A stretch of DNA of 64,000 nucleotides from Seiridium cupressi (lineage: Eukaryota; Ascomycota; Sordariomycetes; Amphisphaeriales; Sporocadaceae), in NCBI GenBank assembly GCA_036674765.1, contig JARVKI010000073.1, positions 1 to 64,000 on the forward strand, in the 5' to 3' direction. Positions 56,158 to 64,000 of this stretch are shown here, in pieces. A model generated the notes under the pieces. The model was not told where the DNA came from. It worked only from the letters and a program-made list of their open reading frames with translations, and made no database searches. Position 1 is the stretch's first letter. Each line of letters opens with the position of its first letter. The position numbers were made by a program, and so were the translations under genes.

Positions 56158-57639
56158 TTAATGTGAGGCTTCGTAAGGACTCCAAAAGACATTATAGGGA
56201 TCCCAAACGTGTTTCACTCGCCTCAAATCCTCCAAATTTTCTCGGTTGAACAACTCCTCCAAACTCATACTGAATCGTAAATTGTTAGGAAAACTTCTCG
56301 GTGGTTTGCGTTCATCACCCTTCCTAAACCGTACCATTAAATCATCCAAGAATCCCGTCATTACCGGCAACGTTCCCACCTCGTCGCATGATCCAAAAGC
56401 TGTAGCTGTGATGTTGCGATCACGAGCCTCCAAAAATTTCGATACGCATGTCCCATCCCGTCTGTGACCTTCCTGCCTCTTACTATCGAAGGCACCAATC
56501 GCGACCACGCTACGTCGAGCATCTGGATGATCCTTGGTTACAGATACCCACTGCTCAAATGTCGTCTTGATGGTATCTAGACTTGCCTGCTTCAACCGGC
56601 ATGAAGCAACCGATTTATGTCCTCCATGGGCGTTGAGTGGCTCGAAGCGGTTGTTCAGGTTCGTCATAGGCACCATCTCTGTAGTCGCTCGGAGGGTCTT
56701 GCCAACGATGTCTTCCCGGAACATAACAGCTGAGCCTTTCTCGGCCTGTTCTGCAGGGCCGAAGTAAGTGCCTCCCAAGATAATTGTCGGGCTCCCCGCC
56801 GCTGGGGTACCTGGTGGACTTCGCATAAACGTAAGGACAAAGTTGGCCTCTGGTAAAGGGCTTGAAAGTTCCAGGAATGCCTGTGCAGCTGTGTTGATGG
56901 CTGCCTCCGGAAAGATGAGTGTGCGCGTCCAGACTTTGCCTTCCATCATCTCCAGACTAGAAAAGGGGTATGCAGACACTGCCATAGCAGTGATAACGCC
57001 GAGCCCATGGCCAGCCCCACAGAGCGCGCCGAAGAGCTCTGCATCCTTTCCCTTTGACTGAGGCCCTAATTCAACAACGGGGCCTTCCGACGCGACTAGG
57101 CGAATTGAGACGACATTATCAGCCATCCATCCATGAAGCCCGTTGAGTGGTGTGTTGCCACCTCCTAATACACAACCAACAACGCCGACCGCGTTGGAAT
57201 TCGGCAAAGGAGTGTAATAGCCTTCCCCAACTAGGGATCTGAGAAGCTCCCCGGTAACCACGCCACCGCCCACTGTGACCGTCCCATGCTTTTTGTCCAG
57301 CTGGATGTTTTTGAAACGGACCATATCGAGATACATAGTGTTAGACCCCACCGCCACGAAAGTACCATGGCCTCCGCCTGCGACCACGATGGTAAGGCCG
57401 TTGGCCTTGGCAACATGGATTGCTGCTTGTACATCTTGTTCAGTAGCGGGCTTGACTATCAAAGCAGGACGATCAATTTTGGTGTTGGACCAGCGGGAAA
57501 TTTCTCGGGACGACTCCGTCTGACCAGGAATGATGTATTCGCACTGGAGCGCGTCGAGCTGGGTGTATGAGGCTGCCATCCGTGCCGTGGATGGAACTTG
57601 TTGTGACGATACAGCAGTCGAAACCATTTCGTGGGACAT
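56158..57639 (-). CDS. FAD-dependent oxidoreductase, berberine-bridge-enzyme-like
   Basis: 493 aa, single exon, intact. N-terminal FAD-binding (PCMH) domain: RPALIVKPATEQDVQAAIHV, TIVVAGGGHGTFVAVGSNTM (the His of GGGHG is the expected flavin-attachment site), then GTVTVGGGVVTGELLRSLVG, GCVLGGGNTPLNGLHGWMAD, NVVSIRLVASEG, and LFGALCGAGHGLGVITAMAV. The substrate domain runs from about 230 to 440, and the C-terminal BBE motif is VKHVWDPYNVFWSP. There is no signal peptide, so the enzyme is probably intracellular. Such enzymes oxidise sugars, alcohols or secondary metabolites. With the P450 and SDR nearby it could belong to an old metabolic locus, but no polyketide or peptide synthase is in the window. 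Confidence 0.93.
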   Translation of the reverse strand: MSHEMVSTAVSSQQVPSTARMAASYTQLDALQCEYIIPGQTESSREISRWSNTKIDRPALIVKPATEQDVQAAIHVAKANGLTIVVAGGGHGTFVAVGSNTMYLDMVRFKNIQLDKKHGTVTVGGGVVTGELLRSLVGEGYYTPLPNSNAVGVVGCVLGGGNTPLNGLHGWMADNVVSIRLVASEGPVVELGPQSKGKDAELFGALCGAGHGLGVITAMAVSAYPFSSLEMMEGKVWTRTLIFPEAAINTAAQAFLELSSPLPEANFVLTFMRSPPGTPAAGSPTIILGGTYFGPAEQAEKGSAVMFREDIVGKTLRATTEMVPMTNLNNRFEPLNAHGGHKSVASCRLKQASLDTIKTTFEQWVSVTKDHPDARRSVVAIGAFDSKRQEGHRRDGTCVSKFLEARDRNITATAFGSCDEVGTLPVMTGFLDDLMVRFRKGDERKPPRSFPNNLRFSMSLEELFNRENLEDLRRVKHVWDPYNVFWSPYEASH

Positions 57640-59341
57640 GACGACAAGGCTCGATCAAATAGACGCACTTGAAAATCAAGAGGGGATGGGCGGGTTATGA
57701 TCTGACGTGAGACCTAGAAAGACGCTAGGAATTTCGTTCCGCCACTGTCTCTCGCGGCTGGGACGATCTTGTCTAACTCCACTATCATCATATGAGGACC
57801 TTGAGTACTACAAACCTCTTTGACAGTCATTAATCGGTTGTTAAGAGCTTATTGTAAAGTAGAAACTCTGTCGGCGACTCGGCTTCAGACATTGGACAGC
57901 TTTTGTCTTGGAGTTGAATAGAACGAGAATGAGATACCATCCTTTTAGAGTTATGCAACAAGAGGCATGACTATATTTCTCTGGGTATATATCACTCTAC
58001 CTTACGCCTCAAAACGTCGTTTAGGTCAATTGTATTTTGTATAACTGTATAACCATGACCTTCGATATACAGTAGCGCGAAAAGCTTTTTGGGGGGGGGG
58101 GGTTTGGTGATACCGTAAAGTCCCCGAGAGTCACTGCCTGAAGAATCCATGGATGTGGCGTTGTTACCTGTATATGACTTGTCTTGCCGAGGACACGCGA
58201 TTCCAGGTTTGATCGCCAGTATATTGGGTTTGTTGATGGGCTCATCTCCAGACACTACTTAAATTGCATAATTGTATCATTGACTAACTAGATAAATGGA
58301 GTTAAGCTAGCTCCGGAGCTTTCCGCTCAGTTGCCCACAGTCCGCCACGCCGCGACAGTGCAACAAAGGCTCCGCGCACTGGGCTTAGAAGGACACGGTG
58401 CGAGTAAAATGAGAGGGTCGTGTGGGAAATCAGGTGGTATGTACGGCTCGAGGGACCTTTCGGGCCTCCATATCACATATAGTTTATGGAAATGACACAT
58501 CAGAAATAGAGAGCCTTGAATCATATCTAGCATGCCGGGCACGAGGTAGGCCGGCCTTGTGCACCATGAGAAACCGACACCCAAAGCCCGTCCCGTGCAA
58601 CATACGAAAATGCGGCTACCAGATATGGTCGGCTTGGCTTCAGTCATTATTACCATGAAAGAGGATGGTAGTATGTAGAGGAGTTTGCGGGGTTGCATCG
58701 AGGCAGCGTAGTGTGTGCATAGAGTTGGTTTTGGTCGCTGGCCACATGTAGGTAACTAGAATGGCTTGAAACATGCGACCAAGTGCAGAATAGTGTTCAA
58801 GCGAGCAATAAGGGATGCCCTGTGCTCCTGGAGAGGCCTAAAATCGTGCAGCTATGGTATACAGGTACGTGATCGCTTCTTAGTACTGCTCCTCTGGGAT
58901 CTTGGCGGCATGCGACCCCACAACTCGCATCCTGGAACCTGCGGTAAATGTAGCAGTGCTCCGAGGTCCGCCAGGGCAGGGCCCGACGCAGAATCAAGGA
59001 CGCGCGGCTTGAACCCTGAAATAGCTGGCCAAGATCATATCAGACGTAGCCAAGCTAGGTTAGGTGTGGTCTTGGCTTACATACTAACAGTGCAGCGCAT
59101 CTCTCCACATTGACAATATTCAGATGTCGAAGAGTTGGGCCACAAGGCAGGATGCTGGAAATCAATCTACGGTTATGCAACGATCGTTCCAATCGCGCTC
59201 TTATGGGAGCGCAGGGACAAATGTTCTCTTCCTTGTTTGATTATAAAGAGCCCGGCTATTTTCCCTTCGTACGTTGCTAGTTGTTTATTTCTTTCCCTTA
59301 GGCACTCTCAACGTCGTTACTATAAGCTGGGGAACTCCACG
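57640..59341. other. 1.7 kb intergenic, no supported gene
   Basis: The minus frame 58327-58698 and plus frame 58766-59113 are open but without motifs. A G10 run occurs at about 58092-58101. The last 200 nt are C/T-rich and are probably the SDR promoter and leader. Confidence 0.4.
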
Positions 59342-60431
59342 ATGTCAGCGGTCGACAAGTTCAAAAATGTCTGGACGCAGTGCTTCCCTCCTCGTCGGCT
59401 CCCTTTCACTGAGGCCAGTGTGCCTGCTGGGTCCCAGACAGGCCGGACATTTATTGTAACGGGAGGAAATAATGGAATAGGCTATGAGTTATGCAAGTTA
59501 CTTTTCGGTACTGGTGCCACCGTGTACATGGGTGCCCGGTCTACAGTACGTCTTCAAGTACACTGAACATCTATTGCCCTTCCGTTGTTGACAATCATCG
59601 TCTTTGTAGGAAAAAGCAGAGGCTGCAATTGAGTCGATCAAGGAGTCCGTCGAGCACCCTGTAACGGAGGGGGGACAGCTGAAGGTCTTGCTCATCGACC
59701 TGAGTGACCTTCGCTCAGTCAGAGACGCCGCGGAGACTTTTGCTCGGCAGGAATCCAAGCTTCATGTGCTTTGGAACAATGCCGGGATGGGTCCGAATGC
59801 AGTGAAGGTCACCGACCGTACCGCCCAAGGTATTGAGCCGATGCTGGGCGTTCATTGCGTTGCAGCGCACTTCCTGGCGGAACTTCTCCTTCCACAGCTC
59901 CGAGCCGCTGCCAACAGTGGTCCAAATCCAAGGCCCGCTCGTGTTATTTGGCTCACCAGCGCTCTTGCCGATACCAGCTCGCCTTACAATGGCATCGATA
60001 TCTCGATTCTAGATACAGGTACTGAAGACGCGGTGCTCAATTACGCGGCTTCTAAAGCTGGTGCTTGGATTCTGAGTCGGGAATACCAGAAGCGCCGTGC
60101 CGAGGATGGTATCGTAAGCCTTGCTGTAAACCCGGGGAATTGCGACACGGGAACCTACAGAGGCACAAACTTCATGCTCGCATTGATCTTAAGAGCATTG
60201 ATGCTTTACCCCGCAGAACTTGGTGCGCTTACAGAGCTCTTCGCAGGCCTCTCTCCATCTATCATGCAAGGGAGCAATGGCATTTATGTTATCCCCTGGG
60301 GCAGAACACGCTTGGATGAAGATACAATACGACAGGATATCCTGACTGCTGCGAAGTCGGAGGAAGAAGGGGGGCTTGGCTATGGTTGTAAGTTGTGGGA
60401 ATGGTGTGAGGCCCACTGGGAAAAGATATAG
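59342..60431 (+). CDS. Short-chain dehydrogenase/reductase
   Basis: Exon 1 (59342-59545, MSAVDKFKNVWTQCFPPRRL) and exon 2 (59610-60431) are joined by a 64-nt intron (GTACGT...TTTGTAG) in phase 0, giving 341 aa. Classical SDR features: cofactor loop TFIVTGGNNGIGYELCKLLF, VYMGARS (the Arg suggests NADP preference), LLIDLSDLRSVRDAAETFA, HVLWNNAGMG, the catalytic Ser region RVIWLTSALADTSSP, YAASKAG (YxxxK), and LAVNPGNCDTGTY (the PG motif after the active site). Length and order resemble fungal retinol-dehydrogenase-like SDRs. The frame is intact. Substrate unknown. Confidence 0.93.
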
Positions 60432-60700
60432 TGCTGCTGGATAACAAGCCATTGGAATGACAACATTTCTTTTTTATAGGCATTTAAGGTGATGTGCGTG
60501 CATAATTAATGATAAATAAGAAAAACGTTTGATACATAAAAAGTATTTAAAAGGTATTTAATATTACTTTTAGATAATATAATAAAGCGAAACTAAATAA
60601 AAGTAGGGCGTGGCACTAGTAATTACCCCACTCCGAAATAAAGCTAAAAAGCAGTCAGTCAGCGTCACGAGATTTTGACACCCGAGCACAACAGTACACC
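60432..60700. other. AT-rich spacer before the HET gene
   Basis: 270 nt, with 60480-60610 about 75% A+T (GATAATATAATAAAGCGAAA). It holds the SDR 3' end and the HET promoter. No gene. Confidence 0.4.
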
Positions 60701-63136
60701 ATGACTATTCACAAAGCAGAGCGGACGGAGCCCATCGTAGTATGTTCTGGTTGCCCAGAAAGGGCCTATGTGCAGCTAAGGATACCTCTCACCGCGCGAG
60801 CCGTCAAGAAAATCGAATTCAAAACGCTATCACACGACCAAGGTGCGGACGTCCCCTGCTCGCACAGCTTCACGTACTGAATCTACCGTCCAGGCTTCAG
60901 TGGAGACCTGTACAACCAAGGCACCTATGATGGGTGCTACAGCTATTTTGAGGTTGCTCTTGTGAATCCCGCCGCTCGCGAGCGATTACCGCGCCGTCAT
61001 CTGCAGTATAACCGCCACGGCGTTTTCGAGCCTTTCGCGCATGAGATCATTTGGAACAGCGATGGGTCTAACGTGGAGGATAAGGGCTGGCTTGCGAGCA
61101 TTCGCGCTGGAGATACGATTCAGATAATCCCCACGACACGGTTCTCTGCTTGGAAGAACTATGTATACTCGGCCGAGATTATCGCACGCTGCGAAGACAT
61201 CAACGAAGCCGATGTCATTTCCCCACTTTCTGCACTGACACTCTCTGGACGGTCACAGAATCCGGCCGCCGTCTATCGCACCTTGAAGAAGGACACAAAA
61301 GAGATCCGGCTGGTCACATTATTCTCTGGTGATGGAGATGAGCCTGTGCGATGCCAATTGGGTTATGCCCACCTTGCCGCTGAGAGCCTTCACAAGTATG
61401 AATGCTTGTCATACTGCTGGGGAAATGCCATGGATCTAATGAAGATATGTCTTGGGGTGAACGACGGGGCAGATAATGACGATGAGCAGCCCAAATACCA
61501 AGACTTTCTCATTACAGGAAATCTTCATAGCGCTTTCCGCCGTTTGCGGTTCCAAGATGGACGAGAGCGTACTCTGTGGGTGGATGCCATCTGCATCAAT
61601 CAAGACGACATGGTCGAGCGTGGAGAACAGGTCTCGATGATGAGACAGATCTATGCGAGATCAAGCAATGTAGTGATCTGGCTCGGCGAGGCTGACGGCG
61701 ATTCAAAGGCCTTTTTACGTGCTGCACTTGAAATAGCGCATCAACACGCCGATGGGGATGTAGCACGTTTTAGAGGACTCAGCCTTGACCATCGTCTCGA
61801 TGAGTTGCATTGCCCGATCAAACCAATCTATGACGATTGGGGGTCCCTGGACCTCCTCTTCCTCGGGTGTGAGTGGTTTCGGCGAATATGGGTAGTTCAG
61901 GAAGTATCCCAAGCCGCATCAGCAGTAGTGCAGTGCGGCGAGGTGGAGCTGCCGTGGTCCCTTGTCCTGCGCATGAATCTCTGCATGCGAAGACCTGCTA
62001 CTTGGTCAGTCCCGTGGCGGAGGACCGTAATACCTGGTATTTGGCAGGAGCTTTTTGAGGCCGATAAGTACGACATGGATCCGTTAGGTCTCAAGTTTCC
62101 AAACCCAGTGAGATCAACACAGATGGATATACTTGACACCTTTCTCCACGGACTTGATCTCGAGGCGACGGATTACCGGGACAAGATCTATGCTCTGTTG
62201 GGGTTTATTGATCCTGATGATGTTTCGATTGAGATTCGACCAGACTATGCGAAGACTGTTGAGGCTGTGTTCGCGGACTTTACCAGATGGTGGATTCGGA
62301 CGCGTAGGTCTCTGCGGATTCTCTCAGCCATACACGCGAATTCTGGTCGCAGCTGGCAAGAAATGTCGGCCATGCCGCGAGAAACTGCAAGTGATAAACG
62401 GCCGAGCTGGTCACTTTGGTATGACGGTAGGAGCTCATGGGCCAATGCGACCTTGGGTGTATGGTCGAATACGAATTATAGAGCGTCTGCCGATCGTGGC
62501 TTGGATATCGTCGAATCTACGTCCGAGAAGCTTTCTTTACGTGGCTGTTCATTGGGAACAATAAACAGCATCTCGACTTTTCCGTACTTTGGTGCCTACG
62601 GCGATGATAGCGAGGACAGTGAAAATGACGAAAATCGCACCGGAAATAATGAAGAGATCATGAACGACGATTTCTTTGAAATCCGAAACGTCTACACAAA
62701 TCTTTTCGAACCAACAAATGCGCGCAACATCTGGACATCCAATGCATTCCAGCCTGGTAAACTGGACGAGTCTGGCCAAGCCGTAGAGTTAGCCGAGGAC
62801 ATGTTGTTTGACCATGAATACTGCCATGAAGAGTCCAGTGGAGCGACTACCGGTTTTGCGTGCCATCATCCCGCATTCTTCCATACCAGCGAAGGAGCCA
62901 GAGGATTATGTCCGCCAATGGCAAACCAGGGCGACATCGTCGTGGTATTATATGGCGGGAGTGTTCCTTATATATTGCGTCGGCTAAAGTCATCTGTTGA
63001 CGATATTGCGGCTGCTGGAAATGGATACCATTTCATCGGAGAGTGCTACCTGCAGGGGTACATGCATGGACTTGCGGTGGCACAAGTCGAAGACGGTAAT
63101 CATGAAAGATCGACGGAGTTATTTGACTTATTTTAG
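60701..63136 (+). CDS. HET-domain (heterokaryon incompatibility) protein with an N-terminal nonsense codon
   Basis: The ATG at 60701 starts MTIHKAERTEPIVVCSGCPE and an N-terminal module with VKKIEFKTLSHDQG. TGA at 60878-60880 interrupts SFTY-stop-IYRPGFSGDL. The same frame continues through TYDGCYSYFEVALVNPAARE and IRAGDTIQIIPTTRFSAWKN to a 724-residue uninterrupted part. The HET domain (about residues 200-360 of the full protein) is complete: YECLSYCWGN, FLITGNLHSAFRRLRF, TLWVDAICINQDDMVERGEQ, MMRQIYARSSNVVIWLGEAD, FLGCEWFRRIWVVQEVSQ. The C-terminal tail GDIVVVLYGGSVPYILRRL and HFIGECYLQGYMHGLAVAQV is the usual HET-protein ending. Such proteins trigger cell death on non-self fusion. If the TGA is real, translation could restart downstream, but the N-module would be lost. 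Confidence 0.88.
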
Positions 63137-63343
63137 GAACTCTTGATTCAATAAAAACGATGGATTTGATTGGTTTACCCATAGCAGTCTCACCGTGCAG
63201 TAAATGCTTCTCCTAACTGTCAGCAATCTCATGCCTCCTCATTTCCATCCAACAGCTATTTTGTACTGTCTTACTCAATCCACACTTTCACTTTCACGTA
63301 CCTAATACAGAACCAGACTTGCATGGCTCGTCTAATTGGCCGC

Positions 63344-64000
63344 TCAAACCATAGTCAAAATGCGCAAAGAGCTTTCCTTCACCACTAGCTCCCCATCCAT
63401 GATCCCATCTACGTACGTATCACCCACGTAAGAATACCTGTTATTCTCTCGTGGCCGGAGAACGGTGGGCGTCTCTTATTTAGCCAAAACAGTAACGATA
63501 TCACCTTCAGTGATAGTTGCAGGGCCAAAACCCACTAGTCCGGTCTTAGTCTGGAATAAAGTCCTACCACGACGAAACACTCCAGGCCATCCCACTATCA
63601 TGTCATCGATAGTTGTCAGAGTCGATCCGGTATCGGATTGTAATCGTGTATATTAGGGTTACCTCCCCCCTTATTCGATAGAAGGCAGAGGTCAGCGTGC
63701 CAATACTCAGCCCCTAGCACTCCCTGCGACAACCCTATCTGACAATAGTATCCTGGCTAAGGTCTGATTCGGTATACTTCCATGCGCTATCTAGATATTC
63801 TCGTTCATCTTCTGTTAACGTCTCGCCAGGAATGCGTACACCGCGGAATACTTTGTGGGCAATCATGGATCATGTTTCGGTCGTCCGGACTCCTAATCTC
63901 GAACAGCCAGCCACCAATGTTCGAAACCAGGCATCCTCGCAAGGTGAATGCCCTTCACTCAAACCTGTCAACCTGAACACAGCCTAGAGCCACTCTTCTA
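63344..64000 (-). pseudogene. C-terminal part of a second HET-type gene, runs off the window
   Basis: Minus-strand reading from the window edge: EDAWFRTLVAGCSRLGVRTT (near 63940-63875), a region with stops, then RTLFQTKTGLVGFGPATITE and GDIVTVLAK. TAA at 63476-63478 is followed in the same frame by ETPTVLRPRENNRYSYVGDT and YVDGIMDGELVVKESSLRIL, to TGA at 63344. This order (R-x-L-F-x-T-x-x-G, G-P, GD, LRP, Y-x-x-VG, Y-V-x-GIMDGE) is the conserved end of fungal HET-domain proteins. The HET domain itself would lie to the right, outside the window. The stop after VLAK fits CAA-to-TAA, so the gene is probably dead. Confidence 0.7.

Noticed and set aside
23111..63478. Idea that TAA/TAG are reassigned to glutamine in this organism
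   Set aside because: Intact genes (OPT, 2EXR, SDR, 82-aa protein) end naturally at TAG or TAA at family-typical lengths, and the broken genes also carry TGA stops and frame slips, so pseudogenisation explains the data better.

Overview
The window is filamentous ascomycete (Pezizomycotina) nuclear DNA. Genes are split by short GT-AG introns (mostly 49-109 nt) with fungal branch-point-like CTAAC/CTGAC sequences. The protein families are typical of moulds: OPT transporter, heme-thiolate peroxidase, DUF6536, 2EXR, HET, Clr5-ankyrin, BTB, GH32, peptidase S51 and berberine-bridge-like oxidoreductase. I see no rRNA, tRNA or CRISPR. The species cannot be named from this.

Layout. 1-5.4 kb: C-rich low-quality edge, an intact OPT oligopeptide transporter (+) and a heme-thiolate peroxidase (-). 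7.4-17 kb: a Clr5/ankyrin gene, a DUF6536 membrane protein, and a BTB gene interrupted by an assembly gap (10 N flanked by poly-G and poly-C). 19.8-26.3 kb: a 2EXR-type protein, a DUF4267 membrane protein, a Dal5-type MFS transporter broken by a 1.1 kb foldback element with a 6-bp target duplication, and a wrecked amidohydrolase. 28-37.5 kb: a GNAT acetyltransferase, an ankyrin pseudogene, a small secreted protein, a Cys-rich peptide and a glycosyltransferase pseudogene. 40.5-45.6 kb: an 82-aa two-exon protein, a coiled-coil protein, three copies of a roughly 120-bp hairpin repeat (one lies at 35.6 kb) and a histidine-phosphatase remnant. 47.6-60.4 kb: a P450, a GH32 enzyme, a secreted S51 peptidase, a class I glutamine-amidotransferase-like protein, an FAD oxidoreductase and an SDR. 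60.7-64 kb: two HET-domain genes, tail to tail, the second running off the window.

The strongest regional theme is gene decay. About half of the recognisable genes carry in-frame stops or frame slips while their conserved motifs remain readable. Many of the stops sit where a single C-to-T change from CAA, CAG or CGA would explain them, as expected from RIP-like mutation or simple relaxed selection. Several frame slips lie at or next to short homopolymer runs and could be sequencing errors. Together with AT-rich islands, a foldback insertion and long gene-poor stretches, this looks like an accessory or subtelomere-like region. Apparently intact genes are OPT, DUF6536, 2EXR, DUF4267, GNAT, the 199-aa secreted protein, the 82-aa protein, the coiled-coil protein, S51, the FAD oxidoreductase and the SDR. 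I found no complete novel system. The most unusual items are the foldback insertion, the hairpin repeat family and the Cys-rich mini-gene.
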